DNA of 64,000 nt, from positions 1 to 64,000 of the forward strand of contig JBKJPX010000027.1 of NCBI GenBank assembly GCA_046594215.1. Direction: 5' to 3'. Position numbers and translations under genes: made by a program. The notes beneath the pieces were generated by a model. The model ran no database searches. It was not told the DNA's origin and saw only the letters and a list, made by a program, of their open reading frames with translations. This document shows, in pieces, positions 8,130 to 16,046 of the stretch (positions within the stretch are counted from its first letter, which is position 1; the number at the start of each line of letters is the position of its first letter). Source of the DNA: Panacagrimonas sp046594215 (GTDB lineage Bacteria > Pseudomonadota > Gammaproteobacteria > Nevskiales > Nevskiaceae).

Positions 8130-8794
8130 GTGCGATCCATGCGTGCCGCGAGATTCAGATCGTGCGTGACCACGACCAGGCTGGTGCCGAGTTCGCGGTT
8201 GAGTTCGAGCATGAGATCGAACACGCGCGCCGCGGTCTTCGTATCGAGGTTGCCGGTGGGCTCATCCGCCAGCACGCAGGCCGGCCGCGTCACGAGCGCG
8301 CGCGCCACCGCCGCGCGCTGGCGTTCGCCGCCGGAGAGTTCGCCCGGCTTGTGCTGCAGGCGCTCGGCCAGGCCCACGCGGCTCAGCAGCTCGCTCGCCT
8401 GCGCGAATGCCTCCTTGTCCTTCACGCGCCGGATCAGCAGCGGCAGCGCAACGTTTTCCAGCGCCGTGAACTCCGACAGCAGGTGATGGAACTGGTAGAC
8501 GAAGCCCAGCGCGCGATTACGCAGGTCGCCGCGCGCGGCATCGGACAGCGCCGACATCTTCGAACCCTGTACCCAGACCTCGCCCGCGGTCGGCGAGTCG
8601 AGCCCGCCGAGCAGGTGCAGCAGGGTGGACTTGCCCGAGCCCGAGGCGCCCACGATGGCGATGCGCTCGCCCCGCTTGACCTCGAAGTCGATGCCCTCGA
8701 GCACGGTGAGATTGAGCCGGCCGTCGTTGAAAGTTTTCTTGAGACCCGAGGCACGCAGGACGGCGTCGGCCTCGGGGGTCTGAGCTTCACTCAT
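8084..8794 (-). CDS. lolD: Lipoprotein-release ABC transporter ATPase
   Basis: LolD powers extraction of outer-membrane lipoproteins from the inner membrane. Of its 236 residues, Walker A is GASGSGKST (49-57), the ABC signature is LSGGERQRAAVARAL and Walker B is CVLADEPTGNLD. The frame is open further upstream, but the ATG at 8794 begins a normal N-terminus and overlaps the lolC stop by 8 bp, pointing to coupled translation. Only one LolC/E-type permease gene is present here, so the transporter may use two copies of it or a partner encoded elsewhere. Confidence 0.94.
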   Translation of the reverse strand: MSEAQTPEADAVLRASGLKKTFNDGRLNLTVLEGIDFEVKRGERIAIVGASGSGKSTLLHLLGGLDSPTAGEVWVQGSKMSALSDAARGDLRNRALGFVYQFHHLLSEFTALENVALPLLIRRVKDKEAFAQASELLSRVGLAERLQHKPGELSGGERQRAAVARALVTRPACVLADEPTGNLDTKTAARVFDLMLELNRELGTSLVVVTHDLNLAARMDRTWTIESGKLRLTSGT

Positions 8795-10034
8795 ACCGCA
8801 ACGCCTCGGCCGGCAGCACGCGCGACGCGCTCCACGACGGGTAGATCGTGGCAAGCAGCCCCAGGGTCAGCGAAAGCAGGCCGATGCGTACGACGTCGCT
8901 GACCTCGAGCTGCGAAGGCAGGTCGCTGATGTAGTACACGGACGGATCCAGGAACTGCTGCCCTGTGGCGGCCTGCAGCAGCGGCACCAACGACTCGACG
9001 TTGAGCGCCAGCGCAACGCCGCCGGCCACTCCGAGCGCGGTGCCGACCACGCCGATGATCGAGCCCTGGATCATGAAGATCGCCATGATCGCGCGCGGCC
9101 GTGCACCCAGCGTGCGAAGGATCGCGATGTCCGCCTGCTTGTCCTGCACCACCATCACCAGCATCGAGACGATGTTGAACGCCGCGACCAGCAGGATCAG
9201 CGAGAGGATCAGGAACATCACGATCTTCTCGGTGGCCACCGCCTTGAAGAAGTTGGCGTGGCTGCGCGTCCAGTCGTTGACGAAGTACGTGCCGTCCAGC
9301 GTGGCGGCCAGCTCGCGCGACACCTGGGGCGCCGCGAACATGTCGTGCAGCTTGATGCGCACGCCGGTCACGCCCTCGCCCATGCGGTACAGCGCCTGCG
9401 CGTCGGCGATGTGGATCAGAACCAGACCGCGGTCGAACTCGTACATACCCACGCGGAACACGCCGGACACCGTGAAGCGGCGGAAGCGCGGCATCACGCC
9501 CGCCGGGGTGACGCTGGCGGTGGGGATCATCAGGTCGATCTTGGAGCCGGGCTCCGCGCCGAGCGCCTGTGCCAGCTCGTAACCGATGACGATGTTGTAC
9601 TCGCCAGCCTTCAGGGATTCGAGCGTGCCGAGCTTCATGTTCTTGCCGATATCCGACACGCTCTGCTCGTCGGCGGGCTGCACGCCGCGCAGCAGGGTTC
9701 CGGACAGGTCCTGGCCGAATCGGAGCATGCCCTCGCCCTCGATGTAGGGCGCAACGGCCTCGATCTTCGGATTGGTGCTCGCGGCCTTGGCCACGACCTG
9801 CCAGTCGTTCAGCTGGCCGCGGTAGGCGGAGATCGTGGCGTGGCTGGCCATGCCCAGGATGCGGGTTCGCAGCTCGCGCTGGAATCCGTTCATCACCGAC
9901 AGCACCGTGATCAGGACGGCGACGCCCAGGGCGATGACGATGATCGACGCGCCGGAGATGAAGGAAACGAAGCCGGTGCGACGCTTGGCGCGCGTGTAGC
10001 GCAGGCCGGCAAACAACTCGTAGGGATTCCGCAT
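8787..10034 (-). CDS. lolC: Lipoprotein-release permease LolC/LolE
   Basis: This inner-membrane permease of 415 residues has the MacB/LolE layout: one helix near the N-terminus (about 23-47), a large periplasmic domain (about 50-265), then three helices in the FtsX domain (about 270-400) with the QDKQADIAILRTLGA coupling segment. It works with LolD, whose gene overlaps its end. The ATG at 10034 begins the typical MRNPYELFAGLRYTRAK N-terminus; codons upstream do not resemble the family. LolC and LolE cannot be told apart from this copy alone. Confidence 0.93.
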   Translation of the reverse strand: MRNPYELFAGLRYTRAKRRTGFVSFISGASIIVIALGVAVLITVLSVMNGFQRELRTRILGMASHATISAYRGQLNDWQVVAKAASTNPKIEAVAPYIEGEGMLRFGQDLSGTLLRGVQPADEQSVSDIGKNMKLGTLESLKAGEYNIVIGYELAQALGAEPGSKIDLMIPTASVTPAGVMPRFRRFTVSGVFRVGMYEFDRGLVLIHIADAQALYRMGEGVTGVRIKLHDMFAAPQVSRELAATLDGTYFVNDWTRSHANFFKAVATEKIVMFLILSLILLVAAFNIVSMLVMVVQDKQADIAILRTLGARPRAIMAIFMIQGSIIGVVGTALGVAGGVALALNVESLVPLLQAATGQQFLDPSVYYISDLPSQLEVSDVVRIGLLSLTLGLLATIYPSWSASRVLPAEALRYE

Positions 10035-10086
10035 CCGCCCATTGTAGGGATCGCGCGGGCGAACCGCGGCGTGCGAACGCGCGTCG

Positions 10087-10482
10087 TCAGATTCCGGCGG
10101 CCTCGCCCAGGCGCTGGAAAAGACGACGGCAGCGATCCATGAGGGCGGGCATGGCGGCGATGCCGCCGTCCACGTCGTTCTCCTTGAACGCACGCTCGGC
10201 GGCCTCCAGCGCATGGCCCAGCGCATCGGCCGCGACCATGAGCACCTCGGACTTCAGGCTGTGGGCCACGCGCGCGGCGCCATTCCAGTCCTGGCGCGCG
10301 ATGGCGGCTTCAAGGTCGGCCTGCTGGCGCGGCAGGTCGTCGCGCATGGTCTGCACCAGCTCGCGCGCGCCCTCCGCCTCGTACATCGAGACCATCGGCT
10401 CGAGCATGCCGGCGTGATAGTCCTGCGGCGCATGCGCGTCCGGCAGGTGGTCGGCTGGCGCGGCGGGAATCCTGGAAGTCAT
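10087..10482 (-). CDS. HPt-domain phosphotransfer protein
   Basis: This 131-residue protein is built around a histidine-phosphotransfer domain, with the acceptor His in ARVAHSLKSEVLMV (about residue 77). Its helical layout fits the C-terminal HPt of hybrid sensor kinases. It starts 8 bp after the stop of a GAF/receiver fragment that lacks a kinase core. The pair therefore looks like the two ends of a former GAF-kinase-receiver-HPt protein. The HPt gene itself is intact and may still take part in phosphorelay with another kinase. Confidence 0.75.
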   Translation of the reverse strand: MTSRIPAAPADHLPDAHAPQDYHAGMLEPMVSMYEAEGARELVQTMRDDLPRQQADLEAAIARQDWNGAARVAHSLKSEVLMVAADALGHALEAAERAFKENDVDGGIAAMPALMDRCRRLFQRLGEAAGI

Positions 10483-10490
10483 CGTCGAAG

Positions 10491-11066
10491 TCACCGTCGT
10501 GACGGGGCGAAGGGATGCGAGGGTAGCAATGGGCGTGCCCCCGGCTGCGTCTGCGCGCGGTTCGGCTCGGTGCGCGTGAGCGCGTCGACGCGTTCGCGCA
10601 GGTCGATGGGCTTGCGGCTGTAATCGTCCATGCCGGCCTCGAAGCAGCGCTGGTCGTCGCCCCCCATCGCGTTGGCGGTGACCGCCACGCTGCGCGGGCC
10701 GCCGGCGATCCGGCGCCGGATCTCGCGGCCGACGAATCGCGCGTCCTTGCCGGTATCGGAAATCTCGAACACGTGCTCGGGTTCGAGCAGCGCGTGCGCG
10801 CAGAAAGACAGGTCGCGCGGCGTCTCCTGGACCTCGACGCCCACCCGCGACTTGAACCACTGGCGGTCGCGATCCACGAGGCTCACCAGGGCCATCGGCG
10901 CGCCGCAGATCATGCTGGCCAGGGCTGTGAGGTCATCGAATGCGGGCTCTGCGGGGGTGTCGAGCACGCAGGATTCGTGCAGCGCCGCGAGGCGCTGGAG
11001 TTCGGTTTCCGGCAGGCGGGCAGGCATCGCGCCGGAGGGCCGCGACTGCTGCGAATCGGCAGACAT
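10491..11066 (-). pseudogene. Hybrid histidine kinase remnant (GAF joined to receiver tail)
   Basis: The open frame encodes 191 residues. About residues 18-117 form a GAF domain (AFDDLTALASMICGAPMALVSLVD...FCAHALL...DTGKDARF). The next 50 match only the C-terminal third of a response-regulator receiver (VAVTANAMGGDDQRC...AGMDDYSRKPI). The rest of the GAF domain, the whole HisKA/HATPase core and the receiver's phosphoacceptor Asp are missing. The join falls near GREIRRR. An in-frame deletion is the simplest explanation. The start is taken as the ATG at 11066 after AGGGTGG; an upstream ATG at 11126 is possible. Confidence 0.7.
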
Positions 11067-11507
11067 TGGTGCAGCACCACCCTGTTTCGGGGGACAGTTT
11101 TCGACCGTCCGATGATACGACAGCATCGTTCACGTCCGAGCCGATCTCGCGACCAGGAGACGCTGCGCGCGCGAGACGTTCGCGACGTGTGCTCGACCGC
11201 AGTTTTTTCCTGCTCCGGGGCTCACCCTGATCGATGCCCTCCTGCGTTTCCCCCTCGCCCGCCGCGGGCGGGCGATGTTTTTCCGAGGTGGACCGCCCGC
11301 CGGCCACCGCCGTCAGCGGCGGCACCGTGTCGTCGGCCCTGCTCAGCCCGATGCTGCTGCCGGGTCCGTATCGACTCGCGCACGGGCGCCGACGCGGATG
11401 CAAATGCGGATCCAGCTTTGCCGGCCCCGATCGAGGGCGAAACCCGAGGGTGCCGGACGCCGCATCGCCGGTGCTATCTTCGGGTCAACCGGTTCCAGGA
11501 AGAAAAC
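11067..11507. other. Long leader upstream of the dehydrogenase operon
   Basis: These 441 bp separate the kinase remnant (minus strand) from the E1 alpha gene (plus strand). I see no protein-like frame. The region holds a strong plus-strand terminator at 11255-11283 and a T6 run near 11202. TATCTT at 11475-11480 could be a -10 for the operon. A small RNA or an attenuated leader is possible. Confidence 0.4.
11255..11283 (+). terminator. Intrinsic terminator in dehydrogenase-operon leader
   Basis: A perfect 9-bp stem (TCGCCCGCC/GGCGGGCGA, loop GCG) is followed by TGTTTTT. No plus-strand gene lies upstream for several kilobases, so it must end a small RNA, a leader transcript or antisense transcription. 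Confidence 0.65.
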
Positions 11508-12617
11508 GTGAGCGACCACGACGTCCCCGGAGAGAGAATCGTCGCCAACTTCGAAGTGCGACTGACGCGCTTCGTGGCCGATGACGGCACGGTGCTCGCG
11601 CCGCTGCCGGAGTTCGCGCGAGACAAGGAAGAGCTGCAACGCATGTACCGCGTGATGGTGGAGACGCGCGCCATCGACCGCAAGGCCGTGGCGCTGCAGC
11701 GCACCGGCAAGCTCGGCACCTACGCGTCCTGCCTGGGACAGGAAGCCGTGGGCACGGCCGTGGGCCTCGCCATGCACGCGGACGACGTACTGATTCCCGC
11801 CTACCGCGACTACGCGGCGCAATTCCTGCGCGGCGTGCCGCCCGAATCGACGTTCCTGTACTGGGCCGGCGACGAGCGCTCGATGCGTTTCCCCGAAGGC
11901 ACGCCCTCACACCACGACTTCCCGTTCTCGGTGCCCATCGCGACGCACGTGCCGCAGGCCATCGGCGTGGCCTACGCATTCAAGCTGCGCAAGCAGGCGC
12001 GCGTCGCGGTGGCCTGCTGCGGCGACGGCGCGACCTCGCGCGGCGATTTCTACGAGGCCGTGAGCAGCGCCAAGGTCTGGAACCTGCCGGTGGTGTTCCT
12101 GATCTCGAACAACCAGTGGGCGATCAGCCTGCCGCGCAAGCGCCAGACCGGCGCGCAGACGCTTGCGCAGAAGGCCATCGCGGGCGGCATTCCGGGCGAG
12201 CAGGTCGACGGCAACGACGTCGTCGCCGTGCGTCACGTGCTGCAGCGTGCGCTGGCCGCGGCCCGCGCCGGCGAAGGGCCGCGCGTGATCGAGGCGCTCA
12301 CCTACCGCCTGCACGACCACACCACCGCGGACGATGCGCGTCGCTACCGCTCGGAGGAAGAACTCCACGACGCCTGGGCGCGCTGCCCGATCCTGCGGCT
12401 GCGCACCTGCATGACCACGCTCGGCTGCTGGAGCATGGCGGACGAGGAGGAACTGGAGAAGCGGGCGGCCGCGAAGGCCGAGGCCGTGGCGCAGGCCTAC
12501 TTCGCGGTGAAGCCCGAGCCGCCCGAGGCGATCTTCGATTCGCTGTACGCGAGCCTGCCGACGACCATGGCCGGGCAGCGCGCCGAAGTGATCGCGGCGG
12601 GCGCAAAGGAGCATTGA
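11508..12617 (+). CDS. pdhA: 2-oxoacid (pyruvate) dehydrogenase E1 alpha
   Basis: This is the alpha subunit of a thiamine-diphosphate-dependent E1, which decarboxylates pyruvate or branched 2-oxoacids. The 369 residues contain the ThDP motif GDGATSRGDFYEA...VFLISNNQWA and the RTGKLGTYASCLGQEA entry segment. The GTG start at 11508 has AGGAAG 6 bp upstream, and the longer frame upstream does not resemble the family. The E1 beta ATG begins 3 bp after the stop and E2 follows. No E3 gene is present. Sequence alone does not separate PdhA from BkdA; PdhA-type is favoured. Confidence 0.88.
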   Translation: MSDHDVPGERIVANFEVRLTRFVADDGTVLAPLPEFARDKEELQRMYRVMVETRAIDRKAVALQRTGKLGTYASCLGQEAVGTAVGLAMHADDVLIPAYRDYAAQFLRGVPPESTFLYWAGDERSMRFPEGTPSHHDFPFSVPIATHVPQAIGVAYAFKLRKQARVAVACCGDGATSRGDFYEAVSSAKVWNLPVVFLISNNQWAISLPRKRQTGAQTLAQKAIAGGIPGEQVDGNDVVAVRHVLQRALAAARAGEGPRVIEALTYRLHDHTTADDARRYRSEEELHDAWARCPILRLRTCMTTLGCWSMADEEELEKRAAAKAEAVAQAYFAVKPEPPEAIFDSLYASLPTTMAGQRAEVIAAGAKEH

Positions 12618-12620
12618 CGG

Positions 12621-13610
12621 ATGGCCGATCTCAACATCATCGAGGCCGTGAATCTGGCGTTGAAGTCCGAGATGAAGCGCGACGAGAACGTGCTGGTGCT
12701 CGGCGAGGACATCGGCCGCAACGGCGGCGTGTTCCGCGCCACCGTGGGGCTGCTGGATGCGTACGGCGCCGACCGCGTCATCGACATGCCGCTGGCGGAG
12801 AACCTCATCGCGGCGATGGCGATCGGCCTGTCGACGCAGGGCCTGCGCCCGGTCGCGGAGATCCAGTTCAGCGGCTTTCTTTATCCGTGCCTCGACCAGA
12901 TCGCGAACCACGCGACGCGCTACCGCAACCGCACGCGCGGGCGCATCACCTGCCCGCTCGTGATCCGCGCGCCCAACGGCGGCGGCATCCACGCGCCCGA
13001 GCACCACTCGGAATCGATGGAGACCTTCTTCGCGCACATGCCGGGCCTGCGCGTCGTCGCGCCCTCGAACCCGGCGCGCGCCTACGGCCTGCTGCTCGCC
13101 GCGATCCGCGATCCGGACCCGGTGATCTTCCTCGAGCCCACGCGCTGCTACCGGCTGTTCAAGCAGGCGGTGGAGGACAACGGCGAGGCCCTGCCGCTGG
13201 ACACGGCCTTCATCGAGCGCGAAGGCACGCACCTGAGCCTCGTGAGCTGGGGCGCGATGATGCACGAGACGCGACTGGCGGCCGACGCACTCGCGCAGGA
13301 AGGCGTGAGTTGCGAGGTGATCGACGTCGCCAGCCTCAAGCCGCTGGACATGGACACGATCCTTTCCAGCGTGAGCAAGACTGGGCGGTGTCTGATCGTC
13401 CAGGAAGCTCCGCGCGCCTACGGACCGGCGAGCGAGATCGCGGCCAACCTCGCGGAGCACGGGCTGCTGAGCCTCTTCGCGCCGGTGCTGCGCGTGTCCG
13501 GCTACGACACCGTGATGCCGCTCGCGCGGCTGGAGAAGGTGTACCTGCCCGACGTCTCGCGCATCGTCGACGCGGCACGCAAGCTGCTGGAACTTGCGCC
13601 GATCGCATGA
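12621..13610 (+). CDS. pdhB: 2-oxoacid (pyruvate) dehydrogenase E1 beta
   Basis: This 329-residue transketolase-like subunit completes the E1 heterotetramer. Family features are LGEDIGRNGGVFRAT (ThDP-contact Glu), PLAENLIAAMAIGLS and the RAPNGGGIHAPEHHSES potassium/active-site loop. The C-terminal transketolase domain begins near residue 190. The ATG follows the pdhA stop by 3 bp, so the two subunits are probably made in balance. Confidence 0.92.
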   Translation: MADLNIIEAVNLALKSEMKRDENVLVLGEDIGRNGGVFRATVGLLDAYGADRVIDMPLAENLIAAMAIGLSTQGLRPVAEIQFSGFLYPCLDQIANHATRYRNRTRGRITCPLVIRAPNGGGIHAPEHHSESMETFFAHMPGLRVVAPSNPARAYGLLLAAIRDPDPVIFLEPTRCYRLFKQAVEDNGEALPLDTAFIEREGTHLSLVSWGAMMHETRLAADALAQEGVSCEVIDVASLKPLDMDTILSSVSKTGRCLIVQEAPRAYGPASEIAANLAEHGLLSLFAPVLRVSGYDTVMPLARLEKVYLPDVSRIVDAARKLLELAPIA

Positions 13611-13629
13611 AACAGCACCGGAGGTCCGC

Positions 13630-14799
13630 ATGACCGTCTTCAAGCTCCCCGACCTTGGCGAAGGCCTGCAGGATGCCGAGATCGTCGAGTGGCGCGTGCA
13701 GGAAGGCGACACGGTTGCGCTCGACCAGCCGCTTGTCGCGGTGGAGACGGCCAAGGCCGTGGTCGAGGTGCCGAGCCCGGTGGCCGGCAAGATCGTCAAG
13801 CTGCATGGCAAGGCCGGCGACACCATCGAAGTCGGCAAGCCGCTGGTGACCTTCGAGGGCGATGCGCCGACGCCGGTCGTGGAGCCGGCCACGCGTCCCC
13901 CCGCGGGAGAGGACAGGCCGAACGCGGGCGAAGCGATCCGCGACACGGGCGTCGTCGTCGGCGCGATGACGCAGAACAACGAGGTCGTCACCGAGAAGGT
14001 GACGACGGTCGGGTCCGCCGCGGGGCTGAAGGTCGCACCCGCCGTGCGTGCGCTCGCGCACCGGCTCAACGTTGACCTCACGATCATCACGCCCTCGGGA
14101 CCCGACGGCATCATCACCGCTGCCGACGTGCAGCGCGTGCACAAGATTCTCACCGAGGTCGGCCCGCTCGAGAAGCTCAAGGGCACCCGCAAGGCCATGG
14201 CGCACGTGATGAGCCAGGCGCGCGACGAGGTCATGCCCACGACGCTGATGGACGACGCCGTGCTGCGAGACTGGGACCCGGCGCAGCAGGACGTGACGAT
14301 TCGCGTGATCCGTGCGATCTGCACCGGCGTGAAGAAGGAGCCCGCGCTCAACGCCTGGTTCGACCACGTCGAGATCGGCCGGCGCGTGCTGCCCAAGGTG
14401 CACCTGGGCGTTGCCGTCGACACGCCCGAGGGGCTTTTCGTCTGCGTGATGCAGGACGTGGCCAACCGCGACGAGGCCTCGCTGCGGCGCGGGCTGGACA
14501 AGATGAAGGCCGATGCCCGCAGCCGCACGGTTCCGCCCGAGGAACTGCGCGGCTACACGATCACCCTGTCCAACTTCGGCCGCTTCGGCGGCCGCTACGC
14601 GACGCCCGTGATCGTGCCGCCGACGGTGGCGATCGTCGCCGCCGGCGCCGTGCGCGACGGCGTGATCGCGCTGGAGGGAAAGCCCGCCGTGAGCAAGGTG
14701 CTGCCGCTATCGCTGACCTTCGATCACCGCGCCGTGACCGGCGGCGAGGCGGCGCGCTTCCTGGCGGCGATGCTCGAGGACCTGCGGCGGTCCAGCTAG
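13630..14799 (+). CDS. pdhC: Dihydrolipoamide acyltransferase (E2)
   Basis: E2 is the core of the complex and passes the acyl group to CoA. The 389 residues have one lipoyl domain (1-78) with the lipoylated Lys at K42 in VETAKAVVEV. A peripheral-subunit-binding domain follows (about 136-172, APAVRALAHRLNVDL), then the catalytic domain (from about 180). The active-site motif reads FDHRAVTGGEAA; the catalytic His is present, but the Asp of the usual HxxxDG is Gly. The ATG at 13630 begins the lipoyl domain. The TAG stop shares CTAG with the stop of the convergent gene. Confidence 0.9.
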   Translation: MTVFKLPDLGEGLQDAEIVEWRVQEGDTVALDQPLVAVETAKAVVEVPSPVAGKIVKLHGKAGDTIEVGKPLVTFEGDAPTPVVEPATRPPAGEDRPNAGEAIRDTGVVVGAMTQNNEVVTEKVTTVGSAAGLKVAPAVRALAHRLNVDLTIITPSGPDGIITAADVQRVHKILTEVGPLEKLKGTRKAMAHVMSQARDEVMPTTLMDDAVLRDWDPAQQDVTIRVIRAICTGVKKEPALNAWFDHVEIGRRVLPKVHLGVAVDTPEGLFVCVMQDVANRDEASLRRGLDKMKADARSRTVPPEELRGYTITLSNFGRFGGRYATPVIVPPTVAIVAAGAVRDGVIALEGKPAVSKVLPLSLTFDHRAVTGGEAARFLAAMLEDLRRSS

Positions 14800-15266
14800 A
14801 CCATCCAGGGCGTCAGGGCGTAGGTGCCGCTCTGGGAGTAGTCATGCGCACCGCCGGCGGGGCACTTGCTCATCAGCGGCTTGTAGCCCATCTCCTCGCA
14901 TTTACGGCACCAGCGGAAGCCATCGACGCTTATGCCCGCGATCCTGACGTGGTGGAAGAAATCGCCCTGGTAGAAGGCCAGGTTCGCGGAGCCCGAGTGC
15001 GCCCCGCCCCAGCTGCAGACGCCCTGGGTCGCGTTTCCTCCGAAGTAGACGCACTTGCAGCGCGAGCACCATTTCCAGCCGCTCTGCAGGTTCGGAAGCG
15101 CGAGGGTCTTGGCGTCCACCATCATCAGCGCCGTAGAGCCCGGCGTATGGGGCGTCTCGCCCACCGCACACCGGTCCGGTGTTCCTTTCATGATTCCGTA
15201 GACCGTTGCGCACTTCATGCAGATGCGCCATCCGCTGCTTGCAGTGATGATGATCGTGGCCGAGAT
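14796..15266 (-). CDS. Three-module Cys-rich (zinc-ribbon-like) repeat protein
   Basis: I recognise the repeat but not a function. Three tandem modules of about 45 residues each carry a W-x-x-C-x-x-C pair, then a C, a GG-x-H and a G-S: GWRICMKCATVYG, GWKWCSRCKCVYFGG and GFRWCRKCEEMGY. Similar modules occur in exported or lectin-like proteins of actinobacteria and myxobacteria. Four conserved Cys/His per module suggest metal binding. The start is unresolved. No ATG precedes the first module closely; the frame stays open to 15551, with GTG at 15392 and TTG at 15353. The boundary given is an ATC behind AGGGAGCAGGAAC. No signal peptide is clear. Confidence 0.6.
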   Translation of the reverse strand: MSATIIITASSGWRICMKCATVYGIMKGTPDRCAVGETPHTPGSTALMMVDAKTLALPNLQSGWKWCSRCKCVYFGGNATQGVCSWGGAHSGSANLAFYQGDFFHHVRIAGISVDGFRWCRKCEEMGYKPLMSKCPAGGAHDYSQSGTYALTPWMV

Positions 15267-15595
15267 GTTCCTGCTCCCTGGTTGTCGTGGGTGGTCGTAC
15301 CCGCCGGCGGCCGTGCAAGCCCCGGCACGGTGAGCGTCTGCGCGAACCGCCAAACGGCGACGCTTGCGCCTTTTCAGTGCCTGCGGGCCCACGGCGATCA
15401 GACCACCCCTCGCCGGCGCGGGCAACGAGAGCGCGTGCTTTGCATCACACCCTTCGCGGATGCGCAAGACGGAAAGCGGCGGCCGGTCGCGGCGCCGCGC
15501 GGAACCCCAAGCGGCGGCGAGGCGCCAGGGGCCGCCTGTCGGACCTCCCATTCACGGTGCTATCCTGAACCCGAGATTGTGTAGGTAAGCCCCCC
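15267..15595. other. Divergent upstream region
   Basis: About 330 bp lie between the Cys-rich repeat gene and the small exported-protein gene. It may hold an N-terminal extension of the first gene (frame open to 15551). TATCCT at 15560-15565 could be the -10 for the plus-strand gene. Nothing else is recognised. Confidence 0.3.
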
Positions 15596-15967
15596 ATGCG
15601 CCTGAAAATTATCGTCGCCGCCGCTGTCCTGTCCTCGCTGCCGGTGCTGGGCCAGGCCCAGGAGGCGCCGGAGGTGATTGTGGTGACCCAAGCCTCCGGT
15701 CCCGCCACCAGCACCCTTCCCTCGTCCGCCTCGGGACTGCCTCACAAGGGCATGACCAAGGTCAGCGTGACGCACGACTTCGGCCAACCCACGCTCAGGC
15801 ACGCCACGGTCGGTGGCGGTTCGCCGCACCAGCCGCCGATCACGCGATGGGACTATGACGGCTTCTCCGTGTTCTTCGAGAACGATCACGTCGTCGACGC
15901 GGTGCAGCGCGGCAACCCCGCGCCGATTGCGGTGTACGACGGCCTTGCAGGCGGTCCGCCGCGCTGA
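15596..15967 (+). CDS. Small exported protein, function unknown
   Basis: This 123-residue protein begins with a signal peptide (MRLKIIVAAAVLSSLPVLGQAQ) and should be periplasmic. The mature part holds KGMTKVSVTHDFGQPTLRH followed by PPITRWDYDGFSVFFENDHVV, a pattern found in short uncharacterised proteobacterial proteins. The first half recalls the BamE/SmpA repeat in which a Gly-x-Pro follows an amphipathic helix. The ATG is the only sensible start. A strong terminator follows. Confidence 0.75.
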   Translation: MRLKIIVAAAVLSSLPVLGQAQEAPEVIVVTQASGPATSTLPSSASGLPHKGMTKVSVTHDFGQPTLRHATVGGGSPHQPPITRWDYDGFSVFFENDHVVDAVQRGNPAPIAVYDGLAGGPPR

Positions 15968-15995
15968 AGTAACGAAGGGCTGACCCGCGACTCGC

Positions 15996-16027
15996 AGCCT
16001 CGACGGTCTTCGACCGTCGAGGCTTTC
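15996..16027 (+). terminator. Intrinsic terminator
   Basis: A perfect 13-bp stem (AGCCTCGACGGTC / GACCGTCGAGGCT) with a TTC loop is followed by TTCTC. It ends the small exported-protein gene, 28 bp after its stop and before aguA. Confidence 0.85.
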
Positions 16028-16046
16028 TCATTTACGACGACCCCTC

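Noticed and set aside
11215..11250. TPP-riboswitch-like CTCACCCTGATCGATG before the ThDP-dependent E1 gene
   Set aside because: Only a short similarity to the ACCTGATCTGG segment. The CTGAGA and GGGGTGC parts are absent in the right places, and TPP riboswitches control thiamine genes rather than E1.
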